Source of the DNA: Acanthopleura granulata
Taxonomy: Eukaryota > Mollusca > Polyplacophora > Chitonida > Chitonidae
DNA: 64,000 nucleotides
Reading direction: 5' to 3'
Assembly (NCBI GenBank): GCA_016165875.1
Contig: JABBOT010000014.1
Location: 9,533,489 to 9,597,488 of the forward strand
The notes under the pieces are model-generated. The model saw only the letters and a program-made list of their open reading frames with translations. It was not told where the DNA came from and ran no database searches. Each line of letters starts with the position of its first letter. Position 1 is the first letter of the stretch. Shown here piece by piece: positions 23,045 to 32,526 of the stretch. Position numbers and translations under genes: made by a program.

Positions 23045-26000
23045 TGACTTCCTTAGACAAAATTATACAGTGGAATTGTCGAGGTCTTAAAATAAATTTC
23101 ATTGAAATAACACAGTTAGTTCAATCTTTAAATGCAATTGCCCTCTGTCTTCAGGAAACTCACCTGAAGACATCTGACAAAGATAAAATATCACTAAAAA
23201 ATTATACACTATATAGCACCTACTCTAATGAGGAAGAGCGAACTTGTGGTGACTCCTATTTTAGTGAATAATAATATAATTCACAGCCCTCTTGCCCTCG
23301 ACACAGAGCTTCAGGCTGTAGCCGTCCGTGTTTCCTTGTCGAAAACAATCACTTTGTGTTCAGTTTATGTTCCTCCTCATTCTTCTTTGTCATTTTGCCA
23401 GTTGCATAATTTAAAAGACCAACTCCTTTCATAATTATGGGAGATTTTAATGCGCATAACCCCCTATGGGGTAGTAATAATGTGAACGATAAGGGCAAAA
23501 TAGTAGCAGATTTCTTATTTAAAGATGAACTATGTTATTTCAATAATGGTTCTAATACCTACTTACATCCAGGTAATGGTTCATATCCTGCTATCGATCT
23601 CACTATCACCGATCCATCACTTCTCCCGGATTTTTCTTGGAAGGTGCATGACGATCTTTGTGGTAGTGATCATTTTCCTCTTGTCCTAGAGCATCTCACT
23701 TCTAATTCTTTAGAACGTGTAGCTAGGTGGAAGTTCGATAAAGCAGATTGGATGGCATTTGAGATGTTCTGTGAAGCTGACATCACTGCAGAAAATCTTA
23801 ATGCTGCAGATGATCCTTTGCTTACATTTAATGAACTCATATTAACAGCAGCCGATAGAACCATCCCTAAGACCTCGACAAATCCCAAATCCAAAAGTAA
23901 ACCCTGGTATGATAATGAGTGTCGTAAGGCTATAAAAGACCGCGAAAAGGCCGAGCGCAGATTTAATCATTATCCTGATGATAATAATTTAAACCAGGTT
24001 CGTATACTTGGAGCCAAGGCTCGTCGATTAATTAAGTCCAAGAGACGATCTTGTTGGCGGAACTTTGTTTCAGGCATTACGTCCAAAACACCCATGCGTA
24101 AGGTCTGGAACATGGTTCAGAAACTTAAGGGCAAAAACAGTAAAGCCAGAGTTCAGCACTTAAAGGATGGTGATACCTTATTAACTTCACCGCATGATAT
24201 AGTCAACAAAATAGGTGAAACAATATCCCACAAATCTTCATCTGGGAATTATTCTCCTGAATTCCAGCATATTAAAAGCCAGAAGGAGAAAATTAAATTG
24301 CCCTTCTCTTCTAAGAATTTAGAAGACTATAATCGTCCATTTTCAATTGAAGAGCTTAAAACTTCTCTAAAAAAGGCACACGATACTGCGTGCGGCCCGG
24401 ATAATATATATTACAAGCTTCTGAACCACTTACCATCTGAGCCATTGGAGACACTCTTGGACTTACTTAATGATATTTGAAAGACTGGTAAATTTCCCCC
24501 ATCATGGAGAGAGGCATATGTTATCCCGGTCCCTAAACCGGGTAAGGATCATAGTGATCCGAGAAATTACCGTCCCATAGATCTTACCAGTTGCGTCTGT
24601 AAGACTATGGAACGGATGATAAATGATAGACTTGTTTGGTTTCTTGAAGCCAACATGCTTTTATCAAGCATTCAATGTGGTTTTCGTCAAGGTCGATCCA
24701 CTACGGATCACCTTGTTCGACTTGAAACCTTTATTCGTGATGGTTTTATTAATAATGAACATGTGGTATCGATATTTTTCGACTTGGAAAAGGCCTACGA
24801 CACCACATGGAAATATGGTATTTTAAAAGACCTAGCTGATATGGGTTTAAAAGGTGGCTTACCTTTATTTATATCTCAGTTTTTATCTGATCGTCAGTTT
24901 AAGATACGAGTGGGGTCCACTCTTTCGGACCCTTATGAACAAGAGATGGGTGTGCCCCAGGGCAGTATCCTTTCACCAACACTGTTCAGCATAAAAATTA
25001 ACACCTTGGCTCAAACATTAACATGTTGTATTGAGGGTTGTTTATATGTAGATGATTTCCTGATATGCTACCGCGCTAAAAACATGAATAACATCGAGCG
25101 GCAACTGCAGCTTTGTCTCAATAAGATTGAGAAATGGGCAGTTGCCAATGGGTTTAGATTTTCTACGTCTAAAACCGTGGGTATGCATTTCTGTAATAAA
25201 CGCAAACTTCATCTAGACCCTGAGCTTAAATTTTGTGGTGAACCAGTGAAAATTGTTGGAGAAAATCAATTTTTAGGGGTTATATTCGACAGTAAATTAT
25301 CCTTTATAGCTCACATAAAAATGCTTAAAGCTAAATGTACAAAGGCTCTGGATATAATTAAGGTCGTGTCTAGCACTGAGTGGGGTGCTGACCGATCAGT
25401 TTTACTTAATTTGTATCGTTCTCTGGTGAGGTCGAAATTGGACTATGGGTCCATCATTTATGGTTCCGCTAGGAAATCATATCTTAAAATGTTGGATCCG
25501 GTCCATCACCAAGGTCTGAGGCTCAGCCTTGGTGCCTACAGGACCTCACCAGTAGAGAGTTTATACGTAGAGGCTAATGAGCCTTCTTTATATCACAGGC
25601 GTATAAAACTTAGCCTTCAATACGTCGCTAAGCTTAAAGCTCATCCAACAAACCCTACCTACGACTGTGTTTTTAATCCGTCATACGCCGATAAATATAA
25701 TAAATGTCCCAACAAAATTTCTTCCTTTGGTCTTCGTGTTCGGGACCATATTGTGGAAGCTAACATCAAGCTGGAGGACATAGCTCCGGTTTCTTTTCCG
25801 GAGTCTCCTCCCTGGCTTCTCCCAGAAGCTAAATTAATATTTGATCTACGTCAACATAAGAAATCCGATACAAACCCTCTGATAATTCAGCAAAGTTTCG
25901 CTGAAGTAAAAGCTAATTATCCGAATTATAAATTTATATATACTGACGGAGCGAATGATGGGGACAGGGTGGCGGCTGCGGCTGCCTTGGAACAGCGAGT

Positions 26001-26562
26001 CACCTCTCTTCGCCTTGAATCCTCGTCTTCAATATTTTCTGCCGAGGCCAGAGCTATACTTTTGGCTTTATCATACGTTTCATCCGGCGCTGCCCACAGA
26101 GCAGTCATATGCAGTGACTCGTTGTCCTGCCTATTGGCAATAGAGCAAAAGAAATTTCAAAACCCGTTAATACTAGAAATATTAGCCATCCATAGAAAGT
26201 TAATTAAAAGAGGGAAAGATATTGTATTCTGTTGGATACCAAGTCATACTGGTATTCACGGAAACACAGTGGCAGACAGGGAAGCGAAAGCTGCTCTTGG
26301 TAAACCCATATCTAAAATTAAAATTCCTTATACTGATTTTAAATCTAATATTCTTAAATACATTTGTCGCCTTTGGCAGGATGAATGGGACCTGCAGGTC
26401 GATAACAAACTGCACGCCATTCACCCTGTCATAGGCTATGACTCTTATACGTTTGGTATGTCTCGTAGAGACCAAGTGGTTTTAACTAGATGCCGCGTTG
26501 GGCATTCTCGTCTAACACACAATTTTATCCTGGATGGGAGCAGTGCTCCCGAGTGTGTTTGA
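23044..26562 (+). pseudogene. LINE ORF2: endonuclease, reverse transcriptase, RNase H; three lesions
   Basis: N-terminal APE-type endonuclease (IIQWNCRGL, LQETHLKTSD, SVYVPP, MGDFNAHNPLWG, GSDHFPLVLE). The reverse transcriptase has NYRPIDL, FFDLEKAYD, GVPQGSILSPTLF and the YVDDFL active-site box. The C-terminal RNase H has FIYTDGAND, SAEARAI, ICSDSL and IPSHTGIHGN-VADREAKAA. Lesions are two compensating frameshifts (near 23255 and 23432) and a TGA at 24478. Everything from 24607 to 26562 is one open frame. It would carry out target-primed reverse transcription; this copy is dead but young. Confidence 0.9.
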
Positions 26563-26963
26563 TGTGGTGCTGAATACGGCATCAAACATATCCTGGCTGA
26601 CTGTGTGAACTTTGCCCATGTCAGGCAAAGATTCTACACAGTAAACTCCATATATGATTTGTTTGACAGCATCGCTGGCGACGCTGTCATAAAATATTTG
26701 AAGGCTATTGGCCTGCATCATAAAATTTAAATTTTATTTTCATAAATACTCGTCATAAACCTTTCTTAATATGCTGGTTTTCGAGTTTTAGCTGTTTTGG
26801 TTTTCTGACCCGATTTTAATCATGTCCGTACGTTTTTGATTTGTTTTCAATGTTCTCACATCCCTATCGAAAACCTGAACCGTCTCGTGGTTCGACCTTG
26901 TTCTCGCCACGATATGGCTGAGATATTGCCGATATGGCGTTAAGCCATAATCATTCATTCATT

Positions 26964-27601
26964 AATCTCAAGACAGCGTCTCGATCGGGTGTGATCAGAA
27001 ATATGCTAATAGTGGAGTTCGAACACGGCATAACTGTTGACATTGACGGTGAGGTGTGCACGGTTATTTCCGTCCTTAAGCCCAAAACCAGCGGGTTGGG
27101 AGCGGCCGACATCCATGTCCCGGTAGATCTCAGTCGGCCTTTCTTGCAAAAGTTAGACCTCAGATGCAAGACAGTCCTTTGGATGGCACTCAAGCAGTGT
27201 TTGCGTCAACTTCTACAGGCCAATCACTGTCCTCTCAGAGTGTAATAAAAGAAATCAACCATTTCTTCCCTGGTCTGAAATTTACACCTACCCTGGCCAG
27301 AAAAACCATGAGGACGGTCCTGGGGACGGCGCGTCCAGAAGTCCGCCCAGAACTGGCTGTTGCCATGGCGCACACCTCAAAAACTGCGGACGATTACTAC
27401 AACCTGCAGGACAGGGTCATGGCGACAGCCAGGGTTGGTCGACTCATGACAGATGTTCTGGGTGACCCCTCCATCGCAGGGAAGAAGACCACGGGGGACA
27501 GCCGCTTCTCCGTCAAAATAATGAAGACGACCCCGGAAAGGGACCACCAGGGGCCTGAGCAGTTTCAGGCGGATACCTCTTGTGTGACCGCCTCCAGTTC
27601 C
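26964..27601 (+). pseudogene. tyrosine recombinase fragment, transduced copy
   Basis: Same recombinase segment as in the 2.3-kb array, again directly after the LINE tail. This copy keeps the better first frame: RSGVIRNMLIVEFEHG, then VISVLKPKTSGLGAADIHV and PVDLSRPFL, followed by a one-base shift into VRPQMQDSPLDG, the Arg II box and the His/Tyr box, and the piece missing from units 1 and 2. It stops at 27601 where the second LINE 3' end begins, within the linker before the C-terminal module. Part of the LINE transcript, not a gene of the Polinton. Confidence 0.7.
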
Positions 27602-28060
27602 ACACAATTTTATCCTGGATGGGGGCAGTGCTCCCAAGTGTGTTGGAGGTGATGCGCAGTAGGGCATCAAACATATCCTGATTGACTGTGTGGACTTTGC
27701 CCATGTGCGGCAAAGGTTCTACACAGTAAACTTGATATATGATTTGTTTGATAGCATCGCTGGCGACGCTGTCATAAAATATTTGAAGGCCATTGGCCTT
27801 TATCATAAAATATAAATTTTATGTTCAAAAATAAGTATTTGTTATAAAATTTCCGTAATATGCTGGTTGTTTGAGTTTTTAACTGTTTTGTTTTTCTTAC
27901 CTGATTTTAACCCATGTCAGAAATTTTTTGTTTTCCTGTTAATGTTCTCCAGTGACTATCGAAAACCTTTACCGTCTCGTGTTACCACCTTGTTCTCGCC
28001 ACGATATGGCTGAGATATTGCCGATGTGGCGTTAAGCCATAATCATTCATTCATTCATTT
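27602..28060 (+). mobile_element. 5'-truncated LINE 3' end terminating the transduced segment
   Basis: Starts in the last codons of ORF2 (acaattttatcctggat), runs through the 3' UTR and ends in four cattcatt-type repeats at 28060. It differs from the upstream copy by scattered substitutions and a few indels, so it is an older independent copy. Confidence 0.9.
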
Positions 28061-28073
28061 TGTACACGCTTTA
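28061..28073 (+). repeat. right target-site duplication of the LINE
   Basis: tgtacacgcttta, identical to 21082-21094. Together they bracket the whole 21095-28060 insert. Confidence 0.9.
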
Positions 28074-29339
28074 TACTTATGTACGTATGCTTGTATCATT
28101 GCAGTTCCACGGATGTTACTGGCATTTCCATGAGTGTCATCTCAACTATACTTCAACAGGTGAGCTCCGCTATAACACTAGGCGTGGTCTTTCACGGGAA
28201 GAACTTCAGAACGAGACGAATGAGCACCGAGCATATTTCGAGCATCTCAACTTCCAGGTTGTGGAAACCTGGGAATGTTTCTTTCTTCAGCAAAAGCAGA
28301 CTGACCCCACCCTTCAATCATTTCTCCGACATTACTACACTCCCCCCACCACCTCATCTTACTGAAGATCAATTATTAAAATCAGTTATGGATCAGCGAC
28401 TGTATGGGTTTGTGGAATGTGACATTCATGTCCCTCAAGAATCATTATCAACTTTTGCTGAATGCCCCCCGATATTTAAAAACGCGAATGTCACTGTAGA
28501 AGATATCGGTCCGACTATGAAAGAATATGCCAAGGCCAATAATATTATGACTCAGCCCCGCCGTGCATTAATAGGAAGTATGTGTGGAACGAAAATTCTC
28601 TTGGGCACCCCTCTGCTAAGATGGTATTTGGCTCATGGACTAGTTGTAACTCGCGTGTATCAAGCTGTGCAATACACACCTGAAACGTGCTTTCGCACCT
28701 TTGCCGATCACGTGACTCAAGCCCGACGTCAAGGGGATGTAGATCCCAGCAAGGTGTTAATAGGTGAAACGATGAAGCTGTTAGGAAATTCGGGATATGG
28801 AAAGACAATTACTAATTAAGATCGCCATGTGAATGTGAAAGTGTGTACGCTAGAGAAAGCTCGGAAATTAGTTAATTCAGATGCATGTATTAACGTGGAG
28901 GAAATTGATGATGCTACGTATGAGGTCACGTGCTCTAAGAAACGGATCTCTTATAATTTACCTTTACAGATAGGGTGTATGGTATATCAGTATGCCAAAG
29001 TCCGCATGCTGGAATTCTATTACGATTTCCTGGCAAAATATTTTCATTCCAGTGATTATCAACTCGTGGAAAGAGATACAGATTCAGCATACATTGCATG
29101 GTCGGAGCCTAATTGGGAATCCTTGGTTAAACCTGAGCTGCGAGAAGCTTACGAAGCTGAGCGTGACCGCTGGTTACCTCGTCGAGATTATTATCAACAT
29201 GACAAACGTACGCCTGGTCTGTTTAAAGTAGAATGGAGTGGAGATGGTATTATCGCTTTATGTTGCAAAACATATTACTGCTACGCCGGGGACAGTGGAG
29301 ATGGTGATAAATTTTCATGCAAAGGAGTAAACCGTCACA

Positions 29340-29525
29340 GTGCTCAAAAGGGTTTGTATCTCTCGGTGCTCCAGGAGAAACACCATAACACCATACCACA
29401 CGGTGGGGAGATGGGTGAATAAGTTGGCTAGCATGCTCTATAACACGTTTGACGAAGACCGATTTACCACTTCCGGTCGGTCCGCTGACAAGGCAGGTAA
29501 ATGGGTGGCTCCATCGTACATCCAT
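29340..29525 (-). pseudogene. Polinton packaging ATPase (FtsK/HerA type), N-terminal fragment
   Basis: From ATG 29525 the frame reads MDVRWSHPFTCLVSG then PTGSGKSVF, a textbook Walker A motif close to the N-terminus as in Polinton and adenovirus-like packaging ATPases. HRVVWCYG follows. Similarity fades near 29380-29340, where the sequence becomes the end of the polymerase gene on the opposite strand; Walker B and the rest are missing. It would power genome packaging into virus-like particles. Its first about 88 nt overlap the end of the membrane-protein ORF in another frame. Confidence 0.7.
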
Positions 29526-30172
29526 AGGCTCAGTGGTAAAGTCAAGTTGAAGGAAATTGGCTGGGATTGACGACGTTGGGGCTGGTAAGATACGGAGGTG
29601 TGCTGAGATGAATTCACCTGGGCAGGCGGGGTGGTAGGGGCAGTCTTTACGGAACTGTGTTGAGATGAATTTACCTGTACAGGTGCTGGAGCAGGTGGGC
29701 TGGTAGGTTCAGTGTTTACGGTACTGCGCTGAGATGAATTCCCCTGTGCAGGTGCTGTAGTAAGTTCAGTCTTGCGCTTAGTTTGCTCAGTAATATCGCT
29801 AGGCCAAATTGGGCTAGTAATATCTCGAATACTAGGTACTGTGTTCGGGCTTTGGTAAGTTTGGGGTTGAGTAGGGACTGGAGAAGAAGAAAGAATCGCG
29901 GTAATGTCCGTCCTCCCGAGTAATCTATGACGCCTGGTAAATACCGAGGGCAAGCGCTCCGTCTTATTAATCAATAACTTATCAAATAGCGTCTTGTTCA
30001 ATCGCTCTTGCAGGATGCGTAGAAAATATTTGTCTTCAGTCAGTTGGGATGTTAAATCAATTCCCACTCCACCGATTAACAATCCAATATACAACAGGAC
30101 GACACCTGCAATTATAGCGGGGCCTTTATTCTCACGCACACTTCGCACACAGTCATCCACACACTTAGGCAT
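29438..30172 (-). CDS. single-span membrane protein with Ser/Thr/Pro repeat stalk
   Basis: 244 codons from ATG 30172. A short Cys-containing N-terminus (MPKCVDDCVRSV) is followed by a hydrophobic span at residues about 18-38 (AIIAGVVLLYIGLLIGGVGI). After a charged region comes a low-complexity part with three or four repeats of a QVNSSQHSSVKTAPTTPP-like unit carrying NSS sites, suggesting a glycosylated stalk. The last about 30 codons overlap the ATPase start and may not be real. It lies between ATPase and integrase, all on minus, as expected for an accessory Polinton gene. It may be a virion or minor membrane protein; function not known. The frame is intact. Confidence 0.5.
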   Translation of the reverse strand: MPKCVDDCVRSVRENKGPAIIAGVVLLYIGLLIGGVGIDLTSQLTEDKYFLRILQERLNKTLFDKLLINKTERLPSVFTRRHRLLGRTDITAILSSSPVPTQPQTYQSPNTVPSIRDITSPIWPSDITEQTKRKTELTTAPAQGNSSQRSTVNTEPTSPPAPAPVQVNSSQHSSVKTAPTTPPAQVNSSQHTSVSYQPQRRQSQPISFNLTLPLSLWMYDGATHLPALSADRPEVVNRSSSNVL

Positions 30173-30212
30173 CGTGAGAGGGGACTGAGCACAGGTAGAA
30201 TGAAAACTGTTT

Positions 30213-30960
30213 TTAAATACATTTCACATCTCTCGCTGGCACCCACGATTTAAAACTAGCTGGCCAGTCTCGCCATTTCACCAAGTAATATGTTTTGCCA
30301 CGTTCTTTTTTGCTATCTAATACTCTCCACTTGATAGTACGTATCCAGTGTTGTTTTAACGGGTTGGAGTTCTGACTCATAAAATGTCCCCGAGAGTTTT
30401 TCTCCATTCAAATCAGCTAATGTATACACCACAGGTTCGCGAGGATGCCGTGCTACAATGCGGAAAATTTCTTGACTCCAGTTAGATAGGTAAGACTTCT
30501 CAAAAGTTCTCTTGACTTTACTAATGCGAACGAGATCTCCTATTTTATACCGATAAATTCGCCGACTGCACCAGGACTTCATAGAGCTATATAATATAGC
30601 CCAAACTTCATGTTCATTGTCAGTTGTAACGGTAATCGGGGCTCGCTGAATGCTGCGGTGATACGCACGATTGTAACCCTCCGTTAAGCCAGGTAAAACA
30701 TCCAGGTAACGTCGAGTGTTATTAGTGGTGAAATATTTATACATCCGACCTTTAAAGGTGCGATTAAACCGCTCAATTACGGAAGCTTTCGTTTCATTAA
30801 ATGTATGAAAATAAAAAATCCCATGTTTCTTTAAAAATGTCTGAAATGGCTTGTTGAGAAACTCTGTTCCCTCGTCAGTTTGTAAAAATAATGGTTTTCG
30901 TCCAGACTTGAATATCCTTTTAATTGCCTCAATGAGACAAACTGAAGAAAACGTCATCAT
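30213..30960 (-). pseudogene. Polinton integrase, C-terminal part with chromodomain
   Basis: The frame from about 30957 has the second catalytic Asp (LFLQTDEGTEF) and the Glu (SVIERFNRTFKGRMY) of a retroviral-type integrase core. The first Asp and zinc-binding N-terminus are absent. Downstream is the Polinton-typical region YKIGDLVRISKVKRTFEKSYLSNWS, then after a frameshift near 30330 a chromodomain (YYLVKWRDWPASFKSWVP) ending at 30213. Integrase inserts the element; the chromodomain probably guides it to chromatin marks. The left joint to the small basic ORF near 30.95 kb looks like a deletion that removed the N-terminal half. Confidence 0.85.
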
Positions 30961-31333
30961 TCAACCGAAACAGCTGTACGCTAATGTCAGTCCCATCTTC
31001 ATTCGCTGGTATAGGCCCGATTACTCTTCTAGCGGTTTGTGATTGTAGGAGGCTTCCAAACTCGTCCCAGGCACTCACCGGGATGGCTATATTCCGTTCG
31101 TAAGGTTGGTTAACATGTTGAGCGAAGGTGATTGTATCTTCTCCAACCCGAATACGATACCCATTAGGAATATCGATATCACAGGTTTTCGTCGAAATCT
31201 TCTTCCCAGGCCGACCAAGTTTAATTCGCTTCTTAGCCGGGGGCTGTACATCCACTTCTTCTTCTTTGTCAGATAAAAAAGTATTCATTGCCCCAGTCGG
31301 TGTTGTTGATGGCTGCTGTTTACTTCTTGGCAT
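30929..31333 (-). CDS. small basic Polinton protein, function unknown
   Basis: ATG 31333 gives about 134 codons. An acidic patch and a bipartite-looking nuclear signal (PPAKKRIKLGRPGKK) precede a compact domain GYRIRVGEDTITFAQ...NIAIPVSAWDEFGSLL. The strand-strand-loop-then SAWDEF pattern is loosely like PC4/p15 single-strand-binding folds, a weak resemblance only. It follows a TATA box at 31448-31456 on the same strand by about 115 nt, so it is probably the first gene of the minus-strand block. Its last codons (VFFSLSH) lie over the integrase frame, at the deletion joint, so the natural C-terminus may be lost. Confidence 0.55.
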   Translation of the reverse strand: MPRSKQQPSTTPTGAMNTFLSDKEEEVDVQPPAKKRIKLGRPGKKISTKTCDIDIPNGYRIRVGEDTITFAQHVNQPYERNIAIPVSAWDEFGSLLQSQTARRVIGPIPANEDGTDISVQLFRLNDDVFFSLSH

Positions 31334-31447
31334 AATGAGGAGGAAAAAAAAAAGTAAGTCAGGCAGGCAGGGAGGCAGGCAGGCTATGCTAGTTGACGGG
31401 TGTGAAGTCCCGAGGTAGACTGCTGGGTGAAGTGTGGGAATGAGCAG

Positions 31448-31703
31448 CTTTATATAGGACAATTTTTTGGTATGACGCAAAAACTTGTGGAAATTCCCCA
31501 TTGTACCAGCTAAGTGCAATAGCACCAGGTAGGTGCAAATTTGACATAATGACAAAAACAACTGTCACAAAATGGGGATTCCCCACAGAGGGTGAATCCC
31601 AATAGATGGCGTTGCGATGCTTGTAACGGTTTTCCTTTCGGTCCGCGCTGCCTAACTGGCGCGCGTTCTAAAAATAGCAGAATCCACCCGATTCATATAA
31701 AAG
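31448..31703. promoter_or_regulatory. divergent promoter region with two TATA boxes and two kappaB-like sites
   Basis: Minus-strand TATA (tatataaag, 31448-31456) faces the small basic protein; plus-strand TATA (tataaaag, 31696-31703) faces the small ORF at 31747. Between them are ggaaattcccc (31489-31499) and the perfect palindrome ggggattcccc (31574-31584), both matching the kappaB consensus. Confidence 0.55.
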
Positions 31704-31746
31704 CAACAGCATTTAAGCGGGACTGAACCATTCACTCAAGAATAAC

Positions 31747-32031
31747 ATGGATGACGCAGTGCTAGCGACAGCCATTGCAGAGTATGCTAAGGCATATGAC
31801 CGCTATGAAGCAAATCTCAACATCAACGCTAGATTGCTAGCGATGGGTGCAGTGGAAATAGAGAATAGTCAAGCGGAGGTGGCCAGCTGGTGGGAGGTAA
31901 TGAGAGCGGCGTGTGTGGCGCAGGGGAAGCCATTTCCCCCGTGGACACCTCCAGCCACACCAACACCAAACACTGCCCCGGGGGAGGAGGACAAGCAGAA
32001 AGGGAAACAGCAGGGTGGAGTGAGAAATTAA
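31747..32031 (+). CDS. small Polinton ORF with histone-type 3' end, 94 aa
   Basis: ATG lies 43 nt after a TATA box. The N-terminal half is Ala-rich and helical (MDDAVLATAIAEYAKAYDRYEANL), with a Trp pair (VASWWEVMRAAC) in the middle and a Pro-rich then charged tail (PGEEDKQKGKQQ). No family recognised. The stop is 36 nt before a histone-type stem-loop (32068). It shares size, layout and an Ala/Tyr-Trp plan with the ORF at 32527-32808, so the two look like diverged duplicates. Not a histone by sequence. The compact TATA-ORF-stem-loop layout suggests a replication-linked transcript. Confidence 0.55.
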   Translation: MDDAVLATAIAEYAKAYDRYEANLNINARLLAMGAVEIENSQAEVASWWEVMRAACVAQGKPFPPWTPPATPTPNTAPGEEDKQKGKQQGGVRN

Positions 32032-32067
32032 AAACCAACCACCCTCCCCACTTCCCACATTTCCAAA

Positions 32068-32083
32068 GGTCCTTTTCAGGACC
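32068..32083 (+). terminator. histone-type 3' stem-loop 1
   Basis: ggtccttttcaggacc: 6-bp stem, TTTC loop, 5' flank ccaaa and 3' flank aacca, followed by a purine-rich gaaagg element about 16 nt downstream. Matches the layout of metazoan replication-dependent histone mRNA ends. Confidence 0.75.
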
Positions 32084-32185
32084 AACCATGTCTTCCCGAA
32101 AGGAACTTTCAAAATATCTAAGCATGATATATATATATGTATATAGGTGAATTATGTATGTATCGTTTTAATGTCTGTGTTTTGT

Positions 32186-32400
32186 CCGATAGATGGCACT
32201 GCGACGCTTGTAACTGTTCTCTCTTCGGTCTGCGCTGGTTGGCTGACTAGCACAGCTTCTAAAAATAACAGAATCCACACAAATCAAATAAAACGAGAGG
32301 TTAGCTGGGTGAAACAACGGTCCTTTTCAGGACCAACCAACCCTTCCGAAGGAAACTTTCAATATCTAAGCATGATATCTGAGTTATGCATGTATCGTTT
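32186..32400 (+). pseudogene. decayed middle cassette (promoter and stem-loop, no ORF)
   Basis: The segment atagatggcactgcgacgct through ctaaaaataacagaatccac repeats the upstream region of the first cassette (31604 onward). A degraded TATA (aaataaaac) and then directly a stem-loop follow. The coding part is deleted. Confidence 0.6.
32319..32334 (+). terminator. histone-type 3' stem-loop 2
   Basis: Identical ggtccttttcaggacc, 5' flank caac, 3' flank aacca, with the downstream gaagg-rich element kept although the ORF before it is gone. Confidence 0.7.
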
Positions 32401-32526
32401 CTGAAAATTTGCTCTCTGTAACCGCCGCGTTTTTTGGCGCAATACCGAAGTTTACCGAACTTTACAAGCCCCCTGATTTGTATAAAAGCCAGCCCCGCGC
32501 TAAACATTTCATATCCAGCGGTCACA

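Larger units (their letters stand above)
21095..28060 (+). mobile_element. full-length LINE plus 3'-transduced recombinase segment and second LINE 3' end
   Basis: Begins cccccgtggggttcc directly after the duplication; the same 5' end is seen in the reversed copies ending at 39758 and 44743, so it is full length. Layout: 5' UTR 21095-21714, ORF1, ORF2 and 3' UTR with attc-repeat tail ending at 26963, then recombinase sequence 26964-27601, then a 5'-truncated LINE 3' end 27602-28060. One 13-bp duplication flanks everything, so it arrived as one unit. ORF1 with zinc knuckles and ORF2 with endonuclease, reverse transcriptase and RNase H place it in the I/Jockey-type group (Nimb or I-like by layout; unconfirmed). 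Confidence 0.88.
20892..28104 (+). other. phase-0 intron in the Polinton polymerase gene, enlarged by a LINE
   Basis: The donor gtaatg follows ATTTTCCAG at 20891 and the acceptor ttgtatcattgcag ends at 28104. Both neighbouring codons are whole and the conserved FHGCYWH segment follows directly. Without the LINE and one copy of its 13-bp duplication the intron would be about 235 bp and AT-rich. Confidence 0.8.
18290..29345 (+). pseudogene. Polinton protein-primed type B DNA polymerase, split by intron and broken
   Basis: Part 1 is 18290-20891 and part 2 is 28105 to about 29345. In order: a Cys-containing NKGLHS...DDHLCFFRCLA region (near 18970), a C2HC finger (CRVCHKSF...HARTC, 19350-19415), an exonuclease motif FDFEAY, exonuclease motif GFNSGKYDFN, palm motif GFDANALYL, then after the intron FHGCYWH, motif KLLGNSGYGKT and catalytic ERDTDSAYI. 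It would replicate the element by protein priming. Breaks seen are a frameshift near 19165, TAG at 19335, a frameshift near 28345 and TAA at 28817. The start is lost in the fusion to the THAP remnant and the extreme C-terminus is lost at the ATPase joint. The size of about 1270 codons fits Polinton polymerases. Confidence 0.88.
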
